58,860 nt of DNA from VGLO01 sp964599285 (GCA_964599285.1 CAZREI010000005.1:1-58860); one strand, 5' to 3'. Shown: positions 1 through 7,499, numbered from the stretch's first letter. The notes: generated by a model from the sequence alone, not told the origin. Made by a program: numbers and translations.

Positions 1-166
1 AATTTGATAGAAATATTTTACGTAGCAAGCTACGTAAAATATTTATTGCGAATTTATAGCCAAAATTTGGTCAAGACGCGAGGCGCAATTGGCCGCAGCC
101 AATTCGCCCCGTCTCGGAAAAGACAAAAAGAGTCTTCTTAAACAGGCATTTCGTAATTCAAAGATT
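1..166. repeat. Large palindromic element, family 1, cut by window edge
   Basis: Right part of a MITE-like inverted-repeat element. Its right terminus reads CATTTCGTAATTCAAAG and overlaps the end of dcd. The inner stem holds a GATAGAA motif on one arm and ATTGCGAA on the other, as in the family-1 copies near 28.9, 46.9, 49.1 and 51.8 kb. A second stem repeat (72-117) is nested inside. The left end lies outside the window. Confidence 0.75.
72..117. repeat. GACGCGAG stem-loop repeat, family 2
   Basis: Hairpin with outer boxes AAGACGCGAG and CCCCGTCTCGG around a variable inner stem (CAATTGG/CCAATT). Further copies lie at 6822-6866, 12206-12250, 20929-20976, 32898-32925, 41825-41869 and 46984-47028. 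Inner stems change sequence but stay paired. Confidence 0.8.
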
Positions 167-751
167 GAAGGTTATCCAATCGTTATTTTTCAAAAAGTTT
201 TTATAATACTGGCTGGCAATAGGTTTGGTGCTGCCAAAATATTTGCTGTTTAAGCCTTCTTTGCCATAAGGATTATCGGCGACACTAGATAATTTTACAA
301 AAGCTACCTGCGCAATAGGCATTTTGTAGTATAGCTTTATAGGTAGATTTGCCAAGTTATGCAATTCCAAAGTAACTTTTAACGTATTGCCCGGGTCAAC
401 GTATCCGGCGGTGGCATGTACAATCAAACCAATTCTTCCCAGCGACGACTTGCCATTTAACTGCACTACCATATCGTGCGGAACCGAAACCGTTTCATAG
501 GTCATGCCCAAAGCAAATTCGCCCGGATGCAAAATAAATTGCTTGTCTTCGTTGATGGTCAGCGCGTCCATCATGTTATCAATGGGTTCTTTTGGGTCGA
601 TGCAAACATTATTCGTGTTTTTAAATACCAAAAAATCGGCACCCAAATGCACATCAATAGAAGCCGGCTGAATAGAATTGGGAAATAACGGAGTTACGGC
701 AATCTTTTTTTCTTCTAATGCTTTTTTAATATCTTTGTCCGATAAAATCAT
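158..751 (-). CDS. dcd: dCTP deaminase
   Basis: Cytosolic pyrimidine nucleotide enzyme that converts dCTP to dUTP (or directly to dUMP in bifunctional members), feeding dTMP synthesis. The 197-residue length is normal. The trimeric dUTPase-like fold shows the box KSSLGR at residues 101-106, HATAG at 112-116, YVDPG just after it, and the expected catalytic glutamate at E129 in the LELHN segment. The sequence does not separate mono- from bifunctional forms. The gene stands alone. Its last codons and TGA stop run into the terminus of a family-1 repeat, so the repeat supplies the stop codon. Confidence 0.95.
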   Translation of the reverse strand: MILSDKDIKKALEEKKIAVTPLFPNSIQPASIDVHLGADFLVFKNTNNVCIDPKEPIDNMMDALTINEDKQFILHPGEFALGMTYETVSVPHDMVVQLNGKSSLGRIGLIVHATAGYVDPGNTLKVTLELHNLANLPIKLYYKMPIAQVAFVKLSSVADNPYGKEGLNSKYFGSTKPIASQYYKNFLKNNDWITFNL

Positions 752-812
752 ATTATAAATTTCAAATTAGTTTATACATTTTACTCATTCTAAAATAAAA
801 ATGCAACAATAA

Positions 813-845
813 AAAACCGCTTTCCGTGTCTGAAGAAAGCGGCTT
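813..845 (-). terminator. Rho-independent terminator of the 852-1376 gene
   Basis: Stem CCGCTTTC/GAAAGCGG with a short loop, followed on the minus strand by a run of six T, just past the stop of the gene ending at 852. Confidence 0.8.
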
Positions 846-851
846 CGCGCT

Positions 852-1376
852 TTATTGGTAAAGCAGAACTATGGTCAGGATAGATACGATCGCCAGTACA
901 AGCACCGTGCTCCATGTGATTAATTGGCGCCGATGCTTCTTTTTTTCTTTGTCAGCCTTCAACCACTTTTCCGCTTCTTCCGCTTCGTAGAGTTTTTTTA
1001 TTCCACCCTCCATTTGCGACCTGACACTGTCTTCGCCATCCTTATAGTCAATAAACAAAACTATTTTTTCTTCATCGTCGTTCTTGGTATGTGAAAACCT
1101 TAAGACTCCCTGGGAATCTTTTTCTTCCTCGCATACGCTACGAAGAACTTTGACTATTGAGGGGAAGTAACGGGATGGCGGTGGCACCATTTCAAATTCG
1201 CCCTGACCCTTTGGGGTGTACATCATTTTTACTTCCCGCTTTCTACATATTAATGTTACCGAATCGGCTTCATCCTTGCGCGCGATGAGAAATACCATCC
1301 AAATCAGCTTGAGTACTGGGCTCATATTTGGCATGGTAGGCCAATGATCTTGGCAGAACAAATCGTCGCTTCTCAT
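852..1376 (-). CDS. Hypothetical protein with C-terminal membrane anchor
   Basis: 174 residues. A soluble N-terminal part of about 130 residues is followed by a charged linker rich in Lys and Glu (about 128-150) and one hydrophobic segment (about 151-172) at the very end, which suggests a tail-anchored protein facing the cytoplasm. Residues 35-110 faintly resemble the N-terminal part of GspE/PilT-type ATPases, but no Walker motif is present and I do not assign that function. A strong GGGAAGG ribosome binding site precedes the start and a clear terminator follows. It belongs to the single, well-terminated genes scattered in this window. Confidence 0.75.
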   Translation of the reverse strand: MRSDDLFCQDHWPTMPNMSPVLKLIWMVFLIARKDEADSVTLICRKREVKMMYTPKGQGEFEMVPPPSRYFPSIVKVLRSVCEEEKDSQGVLRFSHTKNDDEEKIVLFIDYKDGEDSVRSQMEGGIKKLYEAEEAEKWLKADKEKKKHRRQLITWSTVLVLAIVSILTIVLLYQ

Positions 1377-1460
1377 AAGGCACCTTCCCTAAAAAGGACT
1401 CGTGGAAAGAACTAAAACTAATTACATGCTAACAAAATAGGTAGATTATTACAAGCAAAA

Positions 1461-1491
1461 CCGTGGCCTGTTGATGGGCCACGGTTTTTTT
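1461..1491. terminator. Hairpin with T-run, probable ancestral rplK terminator
   Basis: Stem CCGTGGCC/GGCCACGG flanked by A and T runs, so it can act on both strands. It lies right after a vestigial second L11 C-terminus (1504-1533) and may be the original rplK terminator, displaced by the insertion at 1534-1662. Confidence 0.7.
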
Positions 1492-1503
1492 ACAGTTTTT
1501 TAA

Positions 1504-1533
1504 TTAACCCTTAATTTCAATTCCCGAAATTTC
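1504..1533 (-). pseudogene. Vestigial second 3' end of rplK
   Basis: The minus strand reads E-I-S-G-I-E-I-K-G-stop. The intact rplK, which ends 134 bp upstream on that strand, finishes N-M-G-I-E-V-K-N-stop. The G-I-E-(V/I)-K core aligns, and the outer copy ends in K-G as typical L11 does. This looks like the former end of the gene, cut off by the element at 1534-1662. Confidence 0.65.
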
Positions 1534-1662
1534 TGTCGCTTCACTCCTTAAAAACCCACGGTTTCTAACGTTTCCGCTTTGCGGGACTGTTTTCCTCCGC
1601 GAGGAAATACCCAATTTCCCCGACCCCTTTTGTAAAAATATGGGCATATAAAAAACTAAGCA
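1534..1662. repeat. Gene-end element, copy at rplK
   Basis: On the minus strand it begins with an inverted copy of the rplK end (ATGCCCAT, TTAGTTTTTTA). The shared body follows: GGGGTCGGG, then GGAAAACAGTCCCGC, TTAGAAACC and GCGACAG. The vestigial rplK tail comes next. The same body occurs at 34940-35051, as a diverged form at 35158-35255, and at 41701-41891. Confidence 0.75.
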
Positions 1663-1678
1663 AATGCTTAGTTTTTTA
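1650..1678 (-). terminator. rplK terminator made from an inverted copy of the gene end
   Basis: The stem AAAAACTAAGCA/TGCTTAGTTTTT includes the rplK stop codon itself and is followed by T-rich sequence. The pairing extends further through ATGGGCAT/ATGCCCAT. The terminator is therefore the junction between gene end and inserted element. Confidence 0.8.
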
Positions 1679-2093
1679 CTTCGATGCCCATGTTTTTTGC
1701 CGTGCCTGAAATTATCTTCATGGCTTGCTCAATGTCGGTGGTGTTTAAATCGGCCATTTTCTTTTCGGCTATTTCTTTTAATTGGGCCTTGGTCACTTTT
1801 CCTACCATTTTTTTATTTGGTTCGCCTGATCCTTTTTCAATTCCAGCCGCTTTTTCTAGTAATTCCGCTGCCAAGGGAGTTTTTAGCGTAAAGGTATAGC
1901 TTCGGTCTTTGTAAATAGTCACTTCTGCCGGAATCACAAAACCCATTTGACTTTTTGTCGCTTCGTTGAATTTTTGGCAAAACTCGGCAATGTTTAATCC
2001 GTGCTGTGCCAAAGCCGGGCCAACCGGAGGCGCCGGATTTGCCTTGCCTGCCTGTATTTGAATTTTTACAACCGCCTTAATCTCTTTTGCCAT
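1668..2093 (-). CDS. rplK: 50S ribosomal protein L11
   Basis: Binds the GTPase-associated region of 23S rRNA in the large subunit. At 141 residues it has the usual length. The N-terminal proline-rich signature (NPAPPVGPALAQHGLNI, about residues 19-35) and the C-terminal RNA-binding domain (K-A-Q-L-K-E-I-A and the GTAKNMGIEV end) are clear. The gene follows secE and nusG in the standard order, but rplA, which usually comes next, is missing. The 3' end has been rebuilt by an inserted repeat that leaves a second, vestigial tail downstream. Confidence 0.97.
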   Translation of the reverse strand: MAKEIKAVVKIQIQAGKANPAPPVGPALAQHGLNIAEFCQKFNEATKSQMGFVIPAEVTIYKDRSYTFTLKTPLAAELLEKAAGIEKGSGEPNKKMVGKVTKAQLKEIAEKKMADLNTTDIEQAMKIISGTAKNMGIEVKN

Positions 2094-2194
2094 GTTAGTT
2101 TTTGGTTTTAAGTTTTAAGTTCAAGTTTTCTGGTCATTAGTTTTAAAACCAGAAACTAATAGACTAAAACTTTAAACTATCAACTAATAACTAT
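2094..2194. repeat. AT-rich palindrome between nusG and rplK
   Basis: Left half has TTTTAAGTTTTAAGTTCAAG and AAAACCAG-type words. The right half has their complements (CTGGTTTTAAAACT, AACTTTAAACT). It fills the whole intergenic gap. Confidence 0.55.
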
Positions 2195-2740
2195 TTACAC
2201 TTTTTTTATTTGCAAAGAGTCCAGTTCCACGGGCGTGTCGCGGCCAAACATATTGACCAGCACCTTGATTTTGCCCCGCTCCTGGTCAATTTCTGAAACC
2301 TTGCCTTCAAACCCTTTAAATGGCCCGTCCAAAATTTTAACGGCGGCGCCAACTTCAACATCTATTTGGAATTCCGGTTCAGCCAGTTCCATTCGCTTAA
2401 ATAAGTCATCAATGTCCTTTTGCGAAACGGGAATGGGAGTTGTTCCTGCTCCTAAAAATCCGGTTACCCGCGGCGTGTTGCGCACTACGTACCAGGATTC
2501 GTCATCCACCACCATTTCCACTAAAACATAACCTGGGTAAATTTTTTCTTCCACCGTTTTGCGTTTGCCGTTTTTTATTTTTATCTTTTTTTCTTTGGGC
2601 ACGATGACGTTAAAAATTTTGTTTTCCATGCTCAAAGACTCAATCCTCTGCTTAAGGTTTTTTGCAACGGCATCTTCATAACCCGAATAGGTATGGATGA
2701 CGTACCAATTTTTATCTCTTTCTATGACTTGCTTAGGCAT
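2195..2740 (-). CDS. nusG: Transcription termination/antitermination protein NusG
   Basis: Binds the RNA polymerase clamp and couples transcription to Rho or the ribosome. 181 residues: an NGN domain (about 8-115, starting with WYVIHTYSGYE and holding the YPGYVLVEM strand) and a C-terminal KOW domain (about 125-181, AVKILDGPFKGFEGKV). Both are complete, with no extra domain. It lies between secE and rplK on the same strand, as in most bacteria, although palindromic repeats fill the spaces on both sides. Confidence 0.97.
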   Translation of the reverse strand: MPKQVIERDKNWYVIHTYSGYEDAVAKNLKQRIESLSMENKIFNVIVPKEKKIKIKNGKRKTVEEKIYPGYVLVEMVVDDESWYVVRNTPRVTGFLGAGTTPIPVSQKDIDDLFKRMELAEPEFQIDVEVGAAVKILDGPFKGFEGKVSEIDQERGKIKVLVNMFGRDTPVELDSLQIKKV

Positions 2741-2751
2741 CGCTTCGCTAC

Positions 2752-2842
2752 ATCAACGAATAGCGAATGACTTACGAATTTACGAATAGTGACGTTCGTC
2801 CGTTATTCGAAAATTCGCACGTAATTCGTTATTCGTTGATAA
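2752..2842. repeat. TTCGTAATTCG-type palindrome between secE and nusG
   Basis: Inverted repeat with ends ATCAACGAATA and TATTCGTTGAT and repeated ACGAATTTACGAATA words. It is related to the palindromes at 7126-7164/7568-7608 and 25507-25592. Confidence 0.65.
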
Positions 2843-2844
2843 AC

Positions 2845-3039
2845 TTATTTAAAGATAAATGATTTTAATGCGGTTGAAAAAGCATAATCCAAGCCGCCCA
2901 AAAACGCGGCGACAATAATCGTTACTGCCAGCACCAGCAATGTGTAGCGAATCACTTCATTGCGGCTTAGCCAGCTGGTCTTGCGCAATTCAACATACAC
3001 TTCCTTAAAAAATATTTGGCTTTTTTGTACAAAATTCAT
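2845..3039 (-). CDS. secE: Protein translocase subunit SecE
   Basis: Small essential subunit of the SecYEG membrane channel. 64 residues: an amphipathic N-terminal helix (FFKEVYVELRKTSW, about 10-23) leads into the conserved R-N-E-V turn and a single membrane helix (about 31-55). Such a short single-span SecE is normal for bacteria outside the enterics. It lies directly upstream of nusG. Confidence 0.95.
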   Translation of the reverse strand: MNFVQKSQIFFKEVYVELRKTSWLSRNEVIRYTLLVLAVTIIVAAFLGGLDYAFSTALKSFIFK

Positions 3040-3126
3040 AGTATTTAAAAAGGCCTTTGCGGCCGTTTTCTCTTGTTACTTACATGATAGTCCAAGCAAC
3101 AAGATTAGTCAAGTGGCCGCGCATTA

Positions 3127-3381
3127 CTAAAACCCAATTCCACTGGCCATCATTTTTTGTGCCAGCGTTTTCTGAATATCTTCACGGACTTTATTTAAAC
3201 AATATTTTAACACCTCTTGCTGGTCTTCAATACTTAACTGTGGATTTAATTTAATTTCTTCCACTTCAAAATTTCCATTCATCGTAACCGAAACTCCGCG
3301 ATCCTCAAACGTCAGCTTCTCTTTTTTAAAAGAGTCCTGTATTTGCTTTAATTTTGCAATTTCTTTAAATTTATCAAACAT
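3127..3381 (-). CDS. YbaB/EbfC-family nucleoid-associated protein
   Basis: 84 residues, somewhat shorter than the usual 100. An N-terminal lysine-rich helix (FDKFKEIAKLKQIQDSF) is followed by beta strands with the family pattern V-x-V-T-x-N-G-N-x-E-V-x-x-I, and a C-terminal helix ending MMASGIGF. Members form dimers that bind DNA and often sit beside dnaX and recR, neither of which is here. It lies between secE and a histidine phosphatase. The space upstream holds a TTCTAATTA-type palindrome. Confidence 0.8.
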   Translation of the reverse strand: MFDKFKEIAKLKQIQDSFKKEKLTFEDRGVSVTMNGNFEVEEIKLNPQLSIEDQQEVLKYCLNKVREDIQKTLAQKMMASGIGF

Positions 3382-3500
3382 ACTCGCTAATTTCTAATTA
3401 TTCTAATTAATCTAATTGTTCTAATCAAATCCCAATTCCAAAATTTCTAATTTCCAAATTTTTTTAGAATAATTAGAGTAATTAGGTTAATTAGAATAAT
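3382..3500. repeat. TTCTAATTA-type AT-rich palindrome
   Basis: Left part repeats TTCTAATTATTCTAATTAA; the right part holds the reverse complement (TTAGAATAATTAGAGTAATTA). It fills the whole gap between the phosphatase and YbaB genes. A related palindrome lies at 43688-43855. Confidence 0.65.
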
Positions 3501-4130
3501 TCAGTTAAGGTGTTCCCTGCTATTTATAACATGCACTTTTTTGGTGCCGTCGTCAACTATTTCAATGACGCTAAACTCTGTATTTTTAGGCTGGTGGGCT
3601 TTATAATTTTCTTCGGTCAATTCTTTTTCCAAAATATGCAATAGCAATACTCCCAATGTGCCGCCATGGCTGACCACCAGTACCGTATCATCAGTCCTTC
3701 GACCCGGCTCAGGATGAAGATGCTTTTTAACCAAGTTATGCAAAAACTTTTTGGCGCGGGCCTGCAATTCCATATACGACTCCCCTCCCTCGGCCTTAAA
3801 CAAATGAAAAGGTTCCTTGGTATTTTTCTTGATTTCTTTCCACACGTGCTTTGGCAAAGTTTCTGCAACGCCCAAATTCTGCTCGCGCAAATCATCCACG
3901 TGCTCTACTTTTGCATCAGGATGATGCGCCAAAATTTCCCGAGCCGTATGCACCGCCCGTTTTTGAGGACTGGTATAAGCATGTGAAATCTTTTCATGCC
4001 TTAAATATTCCCCCAACTTTTTTGCCTGCAAAATTCCTTCTTGGGTCAAAAGCGCTTCATTGTCGTGCCCAATATCTTGTGTCTTGGCATTTTCGGTAGT
4101 TTCTCCGTGCCGTACAATAATAAGTTTCAT
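3501..4130 (-). CDS. Histidine phosphatase (phosphoglycerate-mutase-like)
   Basis: 209 residues. The phosphohistidine motif RHGE is at 7-10 (H8 would be phosphorylated) and the second catalytic histidine is H155 in VVSHGGTLG. Members range from cofactor-dependent phosphoglycerate mutase to broad phosphatases, and the substrate cannot be told from the sequence. Residues 139-148 (HPEPGRRTDD) are encoded by a dispersed repeat (CCTTCGACCCGGCTCAGGAT on the plus strand) inserted in frame just before the strand carrying H155. The reading frame stays open, so the insert is probably tolerated as a surface loop. Confidence 0.88.
   Translation of the reverse strand: MKLIIVRHGETTENAKTQDIGHDNEALLTQEGILQAKKLGEYLRHEKISHAYTSPQKRAVHTAREILAHHPDAKVEHVDDLREQNLGVAETLPKHVWKEIKKNTKEPFHLFKAEGGESYMELQARAKKFLHNLVKKHLHPEPGRRTDDTVLVVSHGGTLGVLLLHILEKELTEENYKAHQPKNTEFSVIEIVDDGTKKVHVINSREHLN
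3694..3721. repeat. CTTCGAC..GCTCAGGA repeat inside the phosphatase gene
   Basis: The segment TCCTTCGACCCGGCTCAGGA is of the common TTCGACAAGCTCAGG repeat type. A second copy (CCTGAGCTTGTCGAA) lies at 34561-34575. Here it sits in frame in a coding region. Confidence 0.6.
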
Positions 4131-4157
4131 TTTTAAGGATATACATACTCTTAATCT

Positions 4158-4502
4158 TTACGCAGAGACATAATTTATTTTTTGAGTTTTAGATAACTTA
4201 CCCCCATCAACATATAAAGATATTTCTCCTGAATTAATAGACCAAGTAGCTACAATAAAATGTCTTTCATTTTGAGTAAGATTCTTAACATCTAGTTCAA
4301 CATCTGTTCTACCCTTACCTAAGTACACGTGAAAAAATTTAAGTTTCGAGTCTGAATCCTTTAGTATTAAAATACTATTACCCTCTGAAGAGCTCTCAAG
4401 AAAAATAATAACGTCATCTCCGGACCAATTGACTTGTTCTTCTTTGGTCCAAAAGGTTACAGTTCCTTCTTCGATATTTAATTTATTTTGCATTTCATTC
4501 AT
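4158..4502 (-). CDS. LamG/concanavalin-like domain protein
   Basis: 114 residues forming most of one LamG-type jelly roll: G-T-V-T-F-W-x-K at 13-20, a W-S-G-D strand, the H-F-I-V-A-T-W segment (about 81-87) and the terminal I-S-L-Y-V-D-G. Such domains bind sugars or proteins, usually outside the cell, but no signal peptide is visible here. It overlaps by 4 bases (ATGA) with the upstream membrane protein gene, so the two are translated together, and the pair is more AT-rich than the flanking genes. Confidence 0.6.
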   Translation of the reverse strand: MNEMQNKLNIEEGTVTFWTKEEQVNWSGDDVIIFLESSSEGNSILILKDSDSKLKFFHVYLGKGRTDVELDVKNLTQNERHFIVATWSINSGEISLYVDGGKLSKTQKINYVSA

Positions 4503-4849
4503 TTTATTTTTGAAAGATTATGAGATTCATTCTCTAATTCTGGCGCTTTTGTAGTATAAATACTTTCACTGCTCGACTCAGTTCTTGAAGTTTTATATGC
4601 TTTAAGAAATTCTATCATAAATTCTGGACCAGTAATTAGCGTTCCAATAACCACTATACCAAATAAATAAACCCATTCGTTGTTTGCAAAAACAACTAAC
4701 CCAACAATAAACATGGTTCCAAGAATTTTCTCTTGATTATCTGTAGGATCTACAAATATAATAATGATAGAAACTACTAAAGAAAATAATAAAACAGTTG
4801 CACCAGCTACCTGATATATACTTTCAATTATTATATTAACTACATCCAT
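4499..4849 (-). CDS. Hypothetical membrane protein
   Basis: 116 residues with hydrophobic segments at about 12-35, 43-56 and 60-74, then a hydrophilic Ser/Glu-rich tail. No family recognised. It is coupled by a 4-base overlap to the LamG-like gene and lies only 4 bases downstream of the gyrB stop, so all three may share a transcript. The low GC compared with gyrB suggests separate origin. Confidence 0.65.
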   Translation of the reverse strand: MDVVNIIIESIYQVAGATVLLFSLVVSIIIIFVDPTDNQEKILGTMFIVGLVVFANNEWVYLFGIVVIGTLITGPEFMIEFLKAYKTSRTESSSESIYTTKAPELENESHNLSKIK

Positions 4850-4853
4850 AGTC

Positions 4854-7106
4854 TTAAACGTCCAAATTCTTTACTGACTTGGCGTGGGTTTGGATGAATT
4901 TTTTGCGAGGCTCAACTTCCTCACCCATCAGTACGTCAAAGGTTTTGTCGGCTTGGTGGCCATCTTCCACTTGCACTTGCAACAGCAACCGGTTTTGCGG
5001 ATTCATGGTCGTCTCCCACAGTTCCTCCGCGTTCATTTCTCCCAATCCTTTATAGCGTTGCAAATTGGCCGACGCTTTACCTAAATTTTTTACCATCGTT
5101 TCGCGCTGCTCTTCGGTGTAAGCGTACTGCACCGATTTTCCCGATTGGATTTTATACAGCGGCGGCTGGGCAATGTAAATATAGCCGGCTTCCATAATGG
5201 GTTTAAAATATCGGTAAAAGAGGGTCAGTAAAAGTGTGCGAATGTGACTGCCGTCAACGTCGGCATCGGTCATGATGATGACCCGATGATAGCGCAGATT
5301 TTCCAAATTAAAATCTTCGGAAATGGCCGTGCCCAAAGCGATGATCAGTGACTTTACCTCTTTGTTAGCCAGCATTTTGTCCAGCCGCGCGCGCTCCACG
5401 TTCAAAATTTTTCCGCGCAAAGGCAAAATAGCTTGGAACCGCCGATCCCGCGCCATTTTGCTACTACCTCCGGCCGAATCTCCTTCCACTATATACAATT
5501 CCGATTCTTCCGGATCTTTGCTTAAGCAATCAGCCAGTTTTCCGGGCAGAGCCAGGCCTTCCAGCACACCTTTTCGCAACACCGTGGCCCTCGCCGCTTT
5601 GGCAGCCAAGCGAGCTTTGGTTGCCAGCAAACAATTTTCAATAATGGCGCGGGCGTCGCTTGGATTTCTTTCCAAATAATCGGTCAAGCCCTCCAAAACC
5701 ACGTCTTCCACGGCACCTTTGGCTTCAGGGTTTCCCAATTTGGCTTTGGTTTGCCCTTCAAATTGCGGATTGCGGATTTTTACCGACACCACCGCCGTCA
5801 GTCCCTCTCGCACATCCTCACCCGAAAAGTTTTCATCTTTTTCTTTTAAGAAATTTTCGCGGCGGGCATAGGCGTTTAAGCATCGTGTCAACGCGCTACG
5901 AAATCCGGAAATATGCGTGCCGCCTTCGGGCGTGTAAATGTTGTTGGCAAAGGATTGCTCAGTGCATTCCATTTCCTGGGTATATTGAAACGCCGCTTCA
6001 ATGGCCACATCGTCTTTGGTGGCCGCAACCGAAAAAATATTTTGGTGTCGGGGCGTATTGCCCATCACCAAGAATTTCACAAAACTGCCAACGCCTCCCT
6101 CAAAGTAAAATGTGTATTCGGATTCTTCGCCTTTCTTTCTTTCATCTTTAAAGGTTATCTTGACCCCGCGAGTCAAATAAGCCTGCTGGCGCACGTGGTT
6201 TAAAATCTTTTTTGGGTCGTATTTTATTTCCGGAAAAATTTGCGGGTCGGCGTCAAAAGTAATGGTGGTTCCGGATTTTTTGCTGTCCGCTACTTTTTTT
6301 ACCGCTCCTTTTGGCGCTCCCCTGAAATATTCTTGCCGATAAACTCCGCCGTCGCGCTGGACTTCGGCCTCCATAAATGTGGAAAGTGCGCAAACCACCG
6401 ATACTCCCACACCGTGCAGTCCGCCCGAAACTTTGTAAGCGTCGCCGCCAAATTTTCCACCGGCATGCAAGGTTGTTAAAACCGTTTCTAAAGTTGATTT
6501 TCCGGTATCAGGATGCTTTTCCACCGGAATACCACGGCCGTCGTCGGAAACCCTCACACGATTATCGGGCAACAAAGTAATTTCAATTTCCTTGGCATAC
6601 CCGGCCATCGCTTCGTCCAAACAATTATCAACGACTTCCCAGATCAAGTGATGCAAGCCATCAAGTCCAGTGGACCCAATGTACATGCCAGGCCTCAAAC
6701 GCACCGGCGCCAAGCCTTTTAACACTTGAATATCCTTTGCTCCATATTCTCCCTCTTTTCTGATCTTTTTTTCAGCAATCGCCTCTAATTTTGGGGCTTC
6801 CTTGGGCGCCGTAGCCTTGGTCAAGACGCGAGAGTTGCCGGCTCTGCCGGAACTCCCGTCTCCGGAGGCGGCTTCCGCCACTTCCGTTTTTCGCTTTTCC
6901 TTCACTTCCCAAGGCTTTGCTTTTTTGATTTTTTCTTCGCCCGCCGTAGCTTTAGCGGAGGCTGGATTTTTGTCAGCTAAAACCAGCACGGCCTTCTTGG
7001 CCACTTCTTTTTTTACTTTGTCCGCCAAAGTTTTAACGGGGGCGGATTCTTTAACTATTTTTTCTTTTTTCGGAGTTTCCTCCGCGTCCTTGATACTTAT
7101 TTTCAT
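4854..7106 (-). CDS. gyrB: DNA gyrase subunit B
   Basis: ATPase subunit of the enzyme that introduces negative supercoils. 750 residues. The GHKL ATPase domain carries EVVDNCLDEA (about 157-166), DDGRGIP and GGLHGVG. The TOPRIM domain carries EGDSAGG, PLRGKILNVE and DADVDGSHIR. The conserved protein begins only near residue 117. The first about 115 residues are a low-complexity Lys/Ala/Glu tail that contains two repeat-derived stretches: about 48-57 (PASAKATAGE) and about 82-95, which lies on a family-2 stem repeat. Translation could also begin further downstream, but no better start with a ribosome binding site was seen. gyrA is not in the window. Confidence 0.96.
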   Translation of the reverse strand: MKISIKDAEETPKKEKIVKESAPVKTLADKVKKEVAKKAVLVLADKNPASAKATAGEEKIKKAKPWEVKEKRKTEVAEAASGDGSSGRAGNSRVLTKATAPKEAPKLEAIAEKKIRKEGEYGAKDIQVLKGLAPVRLRPGMYIGSTGLDGLHHLIWEVVDNCLDEAMAGYAKEIEITLLPDNRVRVSDDGRGIPVEKHPDTGKSTLETVLTTLHAGGKFGGDAYKVSGGLHGVGVSVVCALSTFMEAEVQRDGGVYRQEYFRGAPKGAVKKVADSKKSGTTITFDADPQIFPEIKYDPKKILNHVRQQAYLTRGVKITFKDERKKGEESEYTFYFEGGVGSFVKFLVMGNTPRHQNIFSVAATKDDVAIEAAFQYTQEMECTEQSFANNIYTPEGGTHISGFRSALTRCLNAYARRENFLKEKDENFSGEDVREGLTAVVSVKIRNPQFEGQTKAKLGNPEAKGAVEDVVLEGLTDYLERNPSDARAIIENCLLATKARLAAKAARATVLRKGVLEGLALPGKLADCLSKDPEESELYIVEGDSAGGSSKMARDRRFQAILPLRGKILNVERARLDKMLANKEVKSLIIALGTAISEDFNLENLRYHRVIIMTDADVDGSHIRTLLLTLFYRYFKPIMEAGYIYIAQPPLYKIQSGKSVQYAYTEEQRETMVKNLGKASANLQRYKGLGEMNAEELWETTMNPQNRLLLQVQVEDGHQADKTFDVLMGEEVEPRKKFIQTHAKSVKNLDV
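6822..6866. repeat. Family-2 stem repeat inside gyrB
   Basis: AAGACGCGAGAGTTGCCGGC pairs with GCCGGAACTCCCGTCTC. It has the same outer boxes as the intergenic copies, with a different but still paired inner stem. It is read in frame and encodes about 14 residues of the gyrB N-terminal tail. Confidence 0.75.
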
Positions 7107-7125
7107 AATTTATCGTGATAAATTT

Positions 7126-7164
7126 CCTACCAATTACGAATTTCATCAAATTACGAATATGTCA
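7126..7164. repeat. Left arm of a 39-bp inverted repeat around a small gene
   Basis: CCTACCAATTACGAATTTC and what follows is matched in reverse complement at 7568-7608, with two mismatches and one short gap. The two arms bracket the 49-residue gene at 7281-7430. Confidence 0.85.
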
Positions 7165-7280
7165 TTTGTTAATTTTACCAAATTCTCCAAACCCCAGCAA
7201 CTATTGACAAAGCAGATATTATTTTATAAATTAGACTATTCGCGATTACTTGTTTTCAGTACCTTCAAGGAGAAAATTCA

Positions 7281-7430
7281 ATGAGTGAAAATGTTTCCGT
7301 AGATAGGGGTTTTCTAGGCCGCCTACTTGAACACTTAGGCGAAATTAGATGGTTGGAACTTCCCCCTCTCCAGAAAGCTAACAACGACCAGCTTAAACAA
7401 GAACTGGAAGCTATCTTAAAAGAAGAATAG
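7281..7430 (+). CDS. Small hypothetical protein, 49 residues
   Basis: Begins MSENVSVDRGFLGRLLEH and ends with an acidic helix (QELEAILKEE). The start has a good AAGGAG ribosome binding site 8 bases upstream, a TTGACA box lies at 7204-7209, and a rho-independent terminator follows at once, so this is a complete transcription unit. No family recognised. A conserved-looking amphipathic helix and a single W-L-E-L-P-P-L motif are all that can be seen. The whole unit sits between 39-bp inverted repeats. Confidence 0.75.
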   Translation: MSENVSVDRGFLGRLLEHLGEIRWLELPPLQKANNDQLKQELEAILKEE

Positions 7431-7460
7431 CAAAAACAGATTCATAAAACTAACTAATGG

Positions 7461-7487
7461 GCTCAACTATCTTTGTTGAGCTTTTTT
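7461..7487 (+). terminator. Terminator of the 49-residue gene
   Basis: Stem GCTCAAC/GTTGAGC with a 7-base loop followed by six T. Confidence 0.88.
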
Positions 7488-7499
7488 CTTGCAAAAACT

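Noticed and set aside
3382..3500. CRISPR-like array of TTCTAATTA units
   Set aside because: Units are short, irregular and arranged as an inverted, not direct, repeat; there are no spacers.
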